From: JAKRSD01 sp964473995
GTDB taxonomy: Bacteria > Bacteroidota > Bacteroidia > CAIKAF01
Length of the DNA stretch: 19,725 nt
Assembly: GCA_964473995.1 (NCBI GenBank)
Contig: CAYYRB010000047.1
Coordinates: 1-19,725 of the forward strand
Direction of reading: 5' to 3'
In this document: positions 12,694-19,725 of the stretch, piece by piece
Layout of the letters: every line of letters starts with the position of its first letter
How positions within the stretch are numbered: the stretch's first letter is position 1
Program-made: the position numbers and the translations under genes
Notes under the pieces: model-generated
What the model was told of the DNA's origin: nothing
Seen by the model: the letters and a program-made list of their open reading frames with translations, nothing else
Databases searched by the model: none

Positions 12694-15015
12694 ATGATGT
12701 CACTCCGGTTGTTTTCCATCGGCTTTCTTTCTGCCCTATTCATAGCGCCGTCATTTGCCCAGAATAAAAATTTCGGGCTCGTAAAAGGTACCATTTACAG
12801 CGCAGAAACGGGCAATCCCGTTCCGTTCGTAAACGTAACGTTGGAAGGTACCACCTTGGGAGCCGCAACCGACATCAGCGGTTTCTTCAGTATCAACCAG
12901 GTACCTGCAGGCGATTACAACCTGAAAATTACGGCGCTCAATTTTGAACCTTACAAACAGAAAATTACGGTAGAGCCCGGCAAATCGGTAAACAAAACCA
13001 TCCAATTGAAACCTGTCGCGGTGGAAATCACCGGTGTGGAGATTTCCGGTCAACGTCAGGAAAATAAAACCGAAGTACTGAACTCCGTGACCACCATCAC
13101 GCCCGAAGATATCAAACGGTTGCCCTCCGTAGGCGGTGAGCCCGATTTTGCCCAGATTCTGCAGGTTACTCCGGGGGTTGTATTCACGGGCGACCAAGGC
13201 GGACAGATTTACATCCGCGGAGGATCTCCCGTTCAAAATAAACTGCTGTTGGACGGTGTCATCCTGTATAATCCGTTTCACAGTATCGGTCTGTTCTCGG
13301 TATTGGAAACCGAAGTCATCCGCAGTGCCGATGTATATACGGGCGGATTCGGAGCCCAGTACGGAGGACGTATCTCCAGCATCATGGACATCACCACGCG
13401 CGACGGAAATACCAAGCGTTTTTCGGGTCGGGTGGGAGCCAATACCTTCAGCAGTAAACTCGTTTTGGAAGGTCCCCTGAAAAAAATGAAGGAAGACGCC
13501 AAAACCTCCGCATCCATTTTGGTGGCCGGAAAATATTCCTACCTCCCCCAATCAAGCCGTGCATTGTATTCTTACACGGAGCGCGGTAAGGACGGACTGC
13601 CCTTCGGTTTCGGTGACGGATACGCCAAACTCACCATCAACGGTTCGGGCGGAAACCGGGCCAGCCTGTTCGGATTTGCCCACACGGACCGTGCCACCTT
13701 CAACAAGGTTTCCGATATTCGCTGGAATCAATTCGGAGGCGGGTTGAATTTTACCGTTATTCCGGGGGCGGCCAACGTGAAAATCGACGGGGTTTTCGGC
13801 TACTCGTATTATAAAATCGGACTGAATGAAGAAAACAAAAGCCCCAGAAGCAGCACCGTGAACGGCTTTAACTTCGGGCTTGACTTCAGCAGCTTTTACA
13901 AACGCGACAAACTCCAATATGGTATCGAGGCCATCGGTTTGTCAACCGACTTCCAATTTTACAACGCCGTGAACCGGCAGATTAACCAAACCGAAAACAC
14001 CACCGAATTTGCGGGTTATGTGCGTTACCGCATGAACCGTGGCGTGGTGGTTTTCGACCCCAGCTTCCGCCTTCACTACTATGCTTCACTGAACAACATT
14101 TCTCCCGAACCGCGACTCGGTATCAAAATCAATGCCCTGGAAACCTTCCGGATTAAGGCATCCGGAGGAATGTATGCCCAAAACCTGATTGCAGCCAACA
14201 ACGATTACGATGTGGTCAACCTGTTCTACGGATTCCTGAGCGGATCGGCCAACCTCCCGGCCCAATTCGACGGGAAACCAGTTCGCAGCCGCCTGCAAAA
14301 AGCCGAACACGTGGTACTCGGATTTGAATGGGACATTTTGAAAAACCTGTTTTTAAATGTGGAAGGCTACTACAAAAATTTCCGCCAACTCACCAACCTG
14401 AACAGGTTTAAAATTTTTGACGACAACGCCGCCAATGCCGATGAGCCCGACCGCTTCAAAAAAGATTTCATCATTGAAAAAGGATATGCCGCCGGTTTGG
14501 ATGCAAGCCTTACCTACAGCACGGAGCGTATTTACATATATGGGGTTTATTCACTCACCTTCACCGAGCGTTTCGATGAACTGGTTACGTACTTCCCTTC
14601 TTTCGACCGCCGTCATAACGTAAACTTTGTGGCCTCCTACAAATTCGGAAAGAAGAAAAACTGGGAAGTGAGTGCCCGCTGGAACTTCGGTTCGGGCTTT
14701 GCGTTCACCCAGAGTGCGGGATATTTTGAAAACCTGAATTTCCAATCAGGAATCACCACGGATTATACAACGGCAAACGGTGATTTGGGTATCCTGCTGG
14801 CAACGGTAAACGGAGGTCGTTTACCTACTTACCATCGTCTGGATATCGGTGCGAAATATTCCCACAAATTTACTGACCGAGTGAATATCGAAATAAATGC
14901 GGGTGCCACCAACGTGTACAACCGGGCCAACGTATTTTATGTGGATCGTGTCACCTTCAACCGGGTAAATCAATTGCCGATTCTCCCCTATCTCGGGTTT
15001 CAATTGGCGTTTTAA
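12694..15015 (+). CDS. TonB-dependent outer membrane receptor with carboxypeptidase-regulatory-like domain
   Basis: The product is 773 residues from ATG 12694, which places a signal peptide (hydrophobic FSIGFLSALFIA, cleavage after SFA, about residue 22) at the N terminus. Residues about 27-110 are a carboxypeptidase-regulatory-like domain (KGTIYSAETGNPVPFVNV, ISGFFSINQVPAGDY). Residues about 125-230 are the plug (QVTPGVV, QIYIRGGSPVQNKLLLDGV, GGFGAQYGGRISSIMDI). The rest is a beta-barrel ending in an aromatic terminal Phe (YLGFQLAF), as expected for outer-membrane assembly. It takes up an unknown ligand in a TonB-dependent way. There is no SusD-like lipoprotein next to it, so a polysaccharide utilisation locus is not supported. 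Siderophore, vitamin or lipid uptake are all open. It is followed by a 350-base repeat-rich spacer. Confidence 0.9.
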   Translation: MMSLRLFSIGFLSALFIAPSFAQNKNFGLVKGTIYSAETGNPVPFVNVTLEGTTLGAATDISGFFSINQVPAGDYNLKITALNFEPYKQKITVEPGKSVNKTIQLKPVAVEITGVEISGQRQENKTEVLNSVTTITPEDIKRLPSVGGEPDFAQILQVTPGVVFTGDQGGQIYIRGGSPVQNKLLLDGVILYNPFHSIGLFSVLETEVIRSADVYTGGFGAQYGGRISSIMDITTRDGNTKRFSGRVGANTFSSKLVLEGPLKKMKEDAKTSASILVAGKYSYLPQSSRALYSYTERGKDGLPFGFGDGYAKLTINGSGGNRASLFGFAHTDRATFNKVSDIRWNQFGGGLNFTVIPGAANVKIDGVFGYSYYKIGLNEENKSPRSSTVNGFNFGLDFSSFYKRDKLQYGIEAIGLSTDFQFYNAVNRQINQTENTTEFAGYVRYRMNRGVVVFDPSFRLHYYASLNNISPEPRLGIKINALETFRIKASGGMYAQNLIAANNDYDVVNLFYGFLSGSANLPAQFDGKPVRSRLQKAEHVVLGFEWDILKNLFLNVEGYYKNFRQLTNLNRFKIFDDNAANADEPDRFKKDFIIEKGYAAGLDASLTYSTERIYIYGVYSLTFTERFDELVTYFPSFDRRHNVNFVASYKFGKKKNWEVSARWNFGSGFAFTQSAGYFENLNFQSGITTDYTTANGDLGILLATVNGGRLPTYHRLDIGAKYSHKFTDRVNIEINAGATNVYNRANVFYVDRVTFNRVNQLPILPYLGFQLAF

Positions 15016-15365
15016 TGTTTGGGTGTTTGATTGCTCAAGCATTAGGCAATAGGGTTTAGGCATTAGACAAAAGTGTCATCAGCACATCAGCACATCGATT
15101 CATCAGCACATTCATCAGGCATTAGGCAATAGGAATCTGTCTTGGCTCTTGATTTTTGGTTCCTTTTGTCAATGGTTATCCGTTATTTGTTACTTGAGAT
15201 GGGGAGATGTATCGTCGGGAAGGGCAGCGAAATAATTGAAAAGGGTAGCAAGTAGCAGGTATCAGGAATCAAAAGGTTGTTCGCCCGTCGATCTTGTCAA
15301 ATATCGGCGGGAAGCGCAGCGAAGTTGTCCTTAATCCTTGTTCCTTACTCTTTGCTCAAAACCAA
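15016..15365. repeat. Repeat-rich intergenic region
   Basis: No gene is seen. There are two exact copies of GCATTAGGCAATAGG (15039-15053 and 15119-15133), with a partial GGCATTAG at 15059-15066. Between them are three copies of CATCAGCACAT (15077-15087, 15085-15095, 15101-15111), the first two overlapping. A longer diverged direct repeat occurs at 15210-15231 and 15302-15323 (core CGGGAAGSGCAGCGAA, 20 of 22 bases alike). The units are too short and irregular for CRISPR. They may be decayed mobile sequence or slippage-prone filler of the sort common between Bacteroidota genes. Confidence 0.6.
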
Positions 15366-15716
15366 TCATTTGTTCCTCGGGTATCTTTCCTCGGCCTGCT
15401 TCAGTTTCTCACCGATTTGTCCCGTTAGGATGTGGGCAAACATCACAAAATCGGAACCTAAAGACCACAACGGATACTGAAAGGTGGCCGGTTTGTTTTT
15501 CTCAAAAAAGAAATGCCCGAACCAGGCAAAGCCGTAACCCAGGAGGGGAACCAAGGCAAAAAACCACCACTTCCCGGTGAGGGGCGCCGCCAAAGCCAGA
15601 CAAATCACCCCAAACGTACCGATGAAGTGCAGGTTGCGCGAAACAGGATGCCTGTGCTCAGACAAATAAAACACATAAAACTCGCTAAAATTAGGTATAC
15701 GCTCTGCCTTGCTCAT
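15366..15716 (-). CDS. DUF962/Mpo1-like membrane protein
   Basis: The product is 116 residues. Family motifs are EHRHPVSRNLHFIGT (20-34, with His21 and His30) and GHFFFEKNKPATF (67-79, with His68), then YPLWSLGSDFVMF (81-93). Hydrophobic segments lie at about 32-46 and 50-66. Family knowledge: yeast Mpo1 (YGL010W) is an iron-dependent dioxygenase that shortens 2-hydroxy fatty acids in long-chain-base breakdown; bacterial short forms are common and mostly uncharacterised. A role in membrane lipid metabolism is an inference, helped a little by its position: it is divergent from the squalene operon, 199 bases away, with a palindrome in between. The stop is TGA (15366-15368). Confidence 0.82.
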   Translation of the reverse strand: MSKAERIPNFSEFYVFYLSEHRHPVSRNLHFIGTFGVICLALAAPLTGKWWFFALVPLLGYGFAWFGHFFFEKNKPATFQYPLWSLGSDFVMFAHILTGQIGEKLKQAEERYPRNK

Positions 15717-15769
15717 ATACGGATTTCATTTTTTCAAAGGTCAACGTTTTAAACGAATTATGCAAACCA

Positions 15770-15784
15770 TGTCAAGACTTGACA
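15770..15784. promoter_or_regulatory. Perfect palindrome, candidate operator between Mpo1-like gene and squalene operon
   Basis: TGTCAAG-A-CTTGACA is a perfect 7+1+7 inverted repeat lying 53 bases upstream of the Mpo1-like ATG and 131 bases upstream of the squalene synthase ATG. Its size and symmetry suit a dimeric transcription factor. No T-tract follows, so it is not a terminator. No regulator gene is in the window to match it with. Confidence 0.45.
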
Positions 15785-15837
15785 CCCTATTGTGAATAAA
15801 CAGGAGAGAGAAAATTCCCGGATTGTTTTTTTGTCGT

Positions 15838-15845
15838 TATATTTG
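15838..15845 (+). promoter_or_regulatory. Bacteroidota -7 element (TATATTTG) for the squalene operon
   Basis: TATATTTG is a full match to TAnnTTTG, 70 bases before the squalene synthase ATG, giving a predicted leader of about 65 bases. A -33 TTTG at the right distance is not seen. The palindrome at 15770-15784 lies about 53 bases upstream of this element, where an activator might bind. Confidence 0.5.
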
Positions 15846-15915
15846 CAATCCCAACGCAAGCTTGAAATCGTGAACAAAAAAAAGAGTTTATGATTTTAAT
15901 GCATTTTAGAGAACA

Positions 15916-17094
15916 ATGGTAAAAGAGTTGATTTACTCAGCTCCCCATGCACTTGAATTATCCGCCATTTTCCGCATCAAGTTTGACGCATCAGCCCCCA
16001 AACCGTCAGACAAAAGCATTTCGGAACTGGCCATGCGCCTTGCCGACAGAGAGTTTTGCTATGGCGCACTCGCCAAGGTTTCCCGCTCCTTTGCGGTAGT
16101 GATCCGTCAGCTGCCCGAAGAACTGCGCGATCCCGTCTGCATCTTCTACCTCACGCTGCGCGCCCTCGACAGCATCGAGGATGACATGGGGCTGAATGCC
16201 GAATACAAAAATCAGCTTCTGCGGAATTTTCACGCCCAATGCGGCGACGGAACCCTTACCTACCCCGGCATAGGCGACACCGAAGATTACCGCATGCTCA
16301 TGAGCCATTACGACAAGGTGGCCCGCGTGTTTTCTTCCCTCGCACTACCCTACCGACAGGTAATCCAAGACATTACCCGACGCATGGGCAACGGCATGGC
16401 CGACTATGCCGACACCAAAGTGCAAACCCTCGCCGATTATGACCACTACTGCCATTACGTGGCGGGCCTCGTGGGCTATGGCCTTAGCGGACTCTTCTCG
16501 GCATCGGGACTGGAAAAGAACGACCTGAAGGATCGCCTTGAATGGTCGAACTCCATGGGTCTGTTTCTGCAAAAAACAAACATCATCCGCGATTACAAGG
16601 AAGACCTGGACGAAGGACGACGCTTTTGGCCACGTGAAATTTGGAGTAACTACACCGACGATTTTGCCCGTTTCAGCCGAGAACCAGAACATCCCGATTC
16701 CCTCGCCTGCCTAAACCGTATGGTGGCCGATGCCCTGCGCCACCTGCCCGACGTGGTGTGCTACCTAAAAGAGCTGCGCAATCCCGAAGTATTCCGCTTT
16801 TGCGCCATTCCGCAAATCATGGCCGTGGCCACCTTGGCCAAGGTATATAACAACCCGGCCGTGTTTACCGAAAACGTAAAAATCCGGAAAGGCATGGCCG
16901 CCAAAATTATGGTGTACACCAACGGCTTGGATTTCACGCTGAATGAAATCCGCAGGCATCTGGAATCCATGCGGGCCAAGGCCTTGCCTACCCACCCGAG
17001 GGACAGGGAAATCAGGGACTCCGTGAACCGGGCGCTCGTTTGCCTTTACACGCCCGCCAAAGAAAACAGGTCAAAAAACGCCTTGTACGCATAA
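15916..17094 (+). CDS. Squalene synthase, eukaryote type
   Basis: The product is 392 residues. It should join two farnesyl diphosphates through presqualene diphosphate to squalene using NADPH. The sequence is strikingly like animal and fungal squalene synthase: SRSFAVVIRQLPEELRDPVC (56-75), VCIFYLTLRALDSIEDDM (74-91) with the first Asp-rich site Asp85-Asp89/90, YCHYVAGLVG (178-187) with the conserved Tyr pair, and MGLFLQKTNIIRDYKED (214-230) with the second Asp site Asp226/Asp230. FWPREIW (237-243), FCAIPQIMAVATLA (295-308) and VKIRKG (321-326) follow. Even the N-terminal helix (FRIKFD) aligns with eukaryotic enzymes. It lacks the C-terminal membrane anchor of eukaryotic forms and ends in a polar tail, so it is probably soluble or peripheral. 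It is not the bacterial HpnC/HpnD/HpnE route. First gene of a tight operon; the next gene starts 11 bases on. Confidence 0.93.
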   Translation: MVKELIYSAPHALELSAIFRIKFDASAPKPSDKSISELAMRLADREFCYGALAKVSRSFAVVIRQLPEELRDPVCIFYLTLRALDSIEDDMGLNAEYKNQLLRNFHAQCGDGTLTYPGIGDTEDYRMLMSHYDKVARVFSSLALPYRQVIQDITRRMGNGMADYADTKVQTLADYDHYCHYVAGLVGYGLSGLFSASGLEKNDLKDRLEWSNSMGLFLQKTNIIRDYKEDLDEGRRFWPREIWSNYTDDFARFSREPEHPDSLACLNRMVADALRHLPDVVCYLKELRNPEVFRFCAIPQIMAVATLAKVYNNPAVFTENVKIRKGMAAKIMVYTNGLDFTLNEIRRHLESMRAKALPTHPRDREIRDSVNRALVCLYTPAKENRSKNALYA

Positions 17095-17105
17095 CAAAAA
17101 CAACC

Positions 17106-18530
17106 ATGCAGACCGCAGGCATTGCATTACAACCAAAACCATCTCAACGAAAGGCCGACAGCCACGTGTACGATTTCTGCATCGTCGGAGCGGGAGTGGC
17201 CGGTGCCGCCTTGGCCGCCTTTCTGGCCGAAAAGGGCAAACAGATTGCGGTAATTGAAAAAGATCTTTCCGAACAGGATCGCATCGTAGGTGAACTGCTG
17301 CAGCCAGGCGGTGTGGAAAAACTGAAAGCACTGGGTCTGGCGGACTGCCTGGAAGGAATTGATGCCGCACCCGTTACGGGCTATGCCCTGTTTAAAAACG
17401 GAGCCCAAATTCAAATTTCCTATCCCCACAAACAGTTTGAAGGACGAGGCTTCCACAACGGGCGGTTTGTTCAGAAGATGCGAGCAAAAATAGCCGCACG
17501 CGATAACGTTACACTCTTGGAAGGCACCGCCACGGAACTTATCAGGGACGCGAAAGGCGCCGTGTGCGGGGTACGCTACACCGAGCGCCATACCGACGAA
17601 GAATGCGAGGTGAAAGGGAAGTTGACCATCGTGAGTGACGGTTTCTTTTCCTTATTCCGCAAGGAGCTGAGCAATAACAAAGCCAGCGTGAGCGGATTCT
17701 TTCTGGGGTTAATTCTGAAACACGCCGAACTTCCGCATCCCAACCACGGGCACGTATTTATCACCGATACATCACCGTTTTTGGTGTATCCCATCAGTTC
17801 CTTTGAGTCGCGCATGCTCATTGACTTTCCCGGTACCATGCCGCCCAAAAAGAGTCCGCAGCTGAAGGCCGAGCTAACCACCCGCATCCTGCCGTTTCTG
17901 AGTCAATCACTGCACGAGTCCTTTCTGCGGGCCGTGGAAGAGGGTGATTTCAAAGTCATGCCCAACCATTACATGCCCGGAATGCCCGTAATTCGCGAAG
18001 GTGCCGTACTGCTCGGCGATGCGCTCAATATGCGTCATCCCCTCACGGGTGGAGGCATGACGGCTTCCTTTTCGGACGTATTGTCTTTAGGAAGTCTGCT
18101 GACCGATGCGCCCGATATGGATGATTCTAACGAATTGACGAGACGCATAAACACGTTTTATTTTGAGAAACGGAACCAAAACAGCACCATCAACATCCTG
18201 GCCGATGCGCTCTACCGCGTGTTCAGGCACAGACCCCTGGCCGATGCCTGCTTTGACTACCTCGCTCAAGGCGGAGCGCATGCGCAGGAACCCGTGAGCA
18301 TACTCGGAGGCATCTCGCGCGACAAAAACCTGCTGGTAAAGCACTTTTTTGCAGTGGCCCGTTTCGGCGCGTTCAATCTCCTGAAAAAAGGACGGCCGCC
18401 GGGCGAAGCCTACACCATGATCCGGCATGCCTTCCGCATCGTGTATCCCCTGCTCAAAAATGAGCGCCCCAACTCCTTCCAACGGCTGGCCCTGAAAACC
18501 GGCAACCTCTTATTTCCCGAATTCAGATAA
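17106..18530 (+). CDS. Squalene epoxidase (squalene monooxygenase)
   Basis: The product is 474 residues from ATG 17106. The frame's longer TTG start (17040) would overlap squalene synthase by 55 bases and is rejected. It is an FAD-dependent monooxygenase that makes 2,3-oxidosqualene from squalene and oxygen. The FAD Rossmann site is IVGAGVAGAALA (26-37) with Glu51 ending strand 2; RIVGELLQPGG (59-69) follows. VTGYALF (90-96) places Tyr93 where human SQLE has the active-site Tyr195, and FHNGRF (116-121) matches the human FHHGRF. The second FAD motif is GDALNMRHPLTGGGMT (304-319), nearly identical to eukaryotic SQLE. A C-terminal hydrophobic part (VKHFFAVARFGAFNLL, 411-426) may bind the membrane. 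The N-terminal anchor and regulatory extension of mammalian SQLE is absent. It needs a reductase partner that is not seen in the window. Confidence 0.93.
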   Translation: MQTAGIALQPKPSQRKADSHVYDFCIVGAGVAGAALAAFLAEKGKQIAVIEKDLSEQDRIVGELLQPGGVEKLKALGLADCLEGIDAAPVTGYALFKNGAQIQISYPHKQFEGRGFHNGRFVQKMRAKIAARDNVTLLEGTATELIRDAKGAVCGVRYTERHTDEECEVKGKLTIVSDGFFSLFRKELSNNKASVSGFFLGLILKHAELPHPNHGHVFITDTSPFLVYPISSFESRMLIDFPGTMPPKKSPQLKAELTTRILPFLSQSLHESFLRAVEEGDFKVMPNHYMPGMPVIREGAVLLGDALNMRHPLTGGGMTASFSDVLSLGSLLTDAPDMDDSNELTRRINTFYFEKRNQNSTINILADALYRVFRHRPLADACFDYLAQGGAHAQEPVSILGGISRDKNLLVKHFFAVARFGAFNLLKKGRPPGEAYTMIRHAFRIVYPLLKNERPNSFQRLALKTGNLLFPEFR

Positions 18531-18545
18531 TACCGAAACGAAAAC

Positions 18546-19544
18546 ATGAACTTGAGCACCGAAGCAAAAACGACCCCGAAAACCGCCGAAGAACTCCATC
18601 GGATGTTTGACACTTTTTCATCTGCCAATCCCTTTCCCGAAAGTCCGGCGGAGTTGTACGATGCCGTGCGGCACATCATGGCCATTCCGGGAAAAAGATT
18701 GCGCCCCATTCTGTTGATGGCAGCCGCGGAAATGTTCGGTGCGGAGGCAGAAGAAGCCGCACCCGCCGCGTTGGCCGTGGAATGGTACCACAACAGTACC
18801 CTCGTGCACGACGACATAATGGATGCCGCCGACCTGCGCCGCGGAATGCCCACCGTGCACAACGTGTATGGCATCAATACGGCCATCAATACGGGGGATG
18901 TGATGATCATCCGCACGTACGAAATGCTCGCAAAACTGAAAGGTGCGGGAGCCGTGCACGTGATGAACACCTTTACCAAAGCCGCCACCGAAGTGATTGA
19001 GGGGCAGAGCATGGATTTGGATTTTGAAACCCGTACCGACGTCACGGTGGAAGAATACCTGAAGATGATTGAACTGAAAACCTCCGTGCTCATTGCCGCA
19101 GCTATACGGATGGGTGCGCAGATCGGCAGGGCAAGTGCCCGGGATGCGGAGGCCATGTATCAATTCGGGCTGAACCTGGGCATTTCGTTCCAGATTAAGG
19201 ACGACTGGCTGGACAGTTTCGGTGAGGGCGAAAAGACCGGCAAAAAAGTGGGGGGCGACATCCTACGAAACAAGCGCACGTTGCTTTACCTGATGGCGAA
19301 AGCCAAGGCCGATGAAACACAGCGGGCCGAATTAACCCGGCTGGAAACCGAACCCGACGCGGAAGCGAAAATACGGGGCACGTTGGCCATTTGGGATACC
19401 TTGGGCATACGAAACTTGGTGGAGGCGCGAATTGCCCAATTTTACGGAGAAGCCTTGCGGAATTTAGATTCCGTAATGGTGGATGACGAACGCAAAACCG
19501 TACTGCTCGATTTAGCGAGGCGCATCTTTGAGCGGGATTTTTAG
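18546..19544 (+). CDS. Polyprenyl (farnesyl/geranylgeranyl) diphosphate synthase
   Basis: The product is 332 residues, a trans-prenyl chain elongation enzyme that adds isopentenyl diphosphate to allylic diphosphates. It has GKRLRP (49-54), the first Asp-rich motif DDIMD (89-93) followed by LRRGMPTVH (97-105), an EGQSMDLDF segment (152-160), and the second Asp-rich motif DDWLD (219-223) with GKKVGGDILRNKRT. The first motif lacks the two-residue insert of E. coli IspA (DDxxxxD). The residues 5 and 4 places before it are Ser84 and Thr85 rather than aromatic, which by the usual chain-length rule does not force a stop at C15. The operon position suggests it feeds farnesyl diphosphate to squalene synthase, but a longer product cannot be excluded. 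It starts 15 bases after the epoxidase stop. Confidence 0.88.
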   Translation: MNLSTEAKTTPKTAEELHRMFDTFSSANPFPESPAELYDAVRHIMAIPGKRLRPILLMAAAEMFGAEAEEAAPAALAVEWYHNSTLVHDDIMDAADLRRGMPTVHNVYGINTAINTGDVMIIRTYEMLAKLKGAGAVHVMNTFTKAATEVIEGQSMDLDFETRTDVTVEEYLKMIELKTSVLIAAAIRMGAQIGRASARDAEAMYQFGLNLGISFQIKDDWLDSFGEGEKTGKKVGGDILRNKRTLLYLMAKAKADETQRAELTRLETEPDAEAKIRGTLAIWDTLGIRNLVEARIAQFYGEALRNLDSVMVDDERKTVLLDLARRIFERDF

Positions 19545-19725
19545 ATTTACTGCGCTCGCAGATCTTTATTCTCATTCTGATTATTTAGTTCGTTTCACAC
19601 CAGGCTGCGTTAATAAGGTCATAGGGCTTCGGCAAAAGACAGAACTGTTTGATTGTTCCATTGGTTGAATGTTCAATTGTTAATAGCTAAAGACTGGAGC
19701 CAATAGGTATTTTGATTGGTTCTTG
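19545..19725. other. Intergenic tail with a short hairpin and low-complexity repeats
   Basis: No gene is seen before the window ends. CTGCG-CT-CGCAG (19550-19561) is a small inverted repeat followed by ATCTTTATT, a weak terminator candidate for the squalene operon. Beyond it, TGTTTGATTGTT (19646-19657) and GTTCAATTGTT (19671-19681) are low-complexity sequence like that at the left edge (AATCAAAC at 1-8). Confidence 0.4.

Noticed and set aside
12751..13551. 266-codon minus-strand frame opposite the TonB-dependent receptor
   Set aside because: It lies wholly inside the receptor's carboxypeptidase-like and plug region, whose motifs are plainly real. No independent start signal or domain is visible.
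12694..15015. SusC of a polysaccharide utilisation locus
   Set aside because: The protein is shorter than typical SusC (about 1000 residues), and no SusD-like lipoprotein or glycoside hydrolase lies next to it.
15039..15133. CRISPR array
   Set aside because: Repeat units are 11-15 bases, unevenly spaced and partly overlapping, with no unique spacers of 30-40 bases and no cas genes nearby.
15916..17094. Phytoene synthase or the bacterial HpnC/HpnD squalene proteins
   Set aside because: The DSIEDDM and NIIRDYKED contexts, the YCHYVAGLVG block and the FCAIPQIMAVATLA block are those of eukaryote-type squalene synthase, and the length is about 100 residues greater than HpnC/HpnD.
18410..19156. 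248-codon minus-strand frame opposite the prenyl synthase
   Set aside because: It is a shadow of the prenyl synthase frame with a Ser/Ala/Met-rich composition and crosses the operon junction.

Overview
The window looks like a chromosome segment of a member of the Bacteroidota. The evidence is a predicted type IX secretion cargo with a C-terminal sorting domain, a TonB-dependent receptor with an N-terminal carboxypeptidase-regulatory-like domain, a topoisomerase subunit of the Bacteroidota type, and repeated matches to the Bacteroidota -7 promoter element TAnnTTTG just ahead of start codons. A finer placement cannot be made safely. The sequence contains one 100-N assembly gap (10113-10212), so it comes from a draft or metagenome assembly.

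Layout. Positions 1-2100 are an A+T-rich accessory stretch with decayed palindromes, hairpins and two minus-strand genes: a small membrane protein and a lipoprotein flanked by near-perfect inverted repeats. Positions 2204-6386 hold, on the minus strand, topoisomerase IV subunit A (parC) followed by a secreted beta-propeller protein that seems to start on a TTG inside the parC stop region. Positions 6547-11027 run on the plus strand: a SAM methyltransferase, a family 2 polyprenyl-phosphate-type glycosyltransferase, a large polytopic membrane protein interrupted by the gap, and a YhhQ-type queuosine precursor transporter. A steroid 5-alpha-reductase-like gene (11024-11776, minus) converges on the transporter. 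A SIMPL-domain protein and a TonB-dependent receptor follow on the plus strand, then a repeat-rich intergenic region and a DUF962/Mpo1-like gene (minus).

The most striking part is 15916-19544, a tight three-gene operon: a eukaryote-type squalene synthase, a squalene epoxidase (monooxygenase) and a polyprenyl diphosphate synthase. Together they can be read as prenyl diphosphate -> squalene -> 2,3-oxidosqualene, the committed entry to sterol synthesis. The eukaryote-like 5-alpha-reductase 4 kb away, with its steroid-family signature motifs, makes sterol or steroid-like lipid production the best hypothesis for the locus. No oxidosqualene cyclase lies in the window, so the pathway is incomplete here and the end product is unknown.

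The three operon genes are spaced by 11 and 15 bases. A perfect 15-base palindrome (TGTCAAG-A-CTTGACA) and a TAnnTTTG element lie between the operon and the divergent Mpo1-like gene, a plausible control region. Function calls rest on motif recognition from memory; no database search was run.
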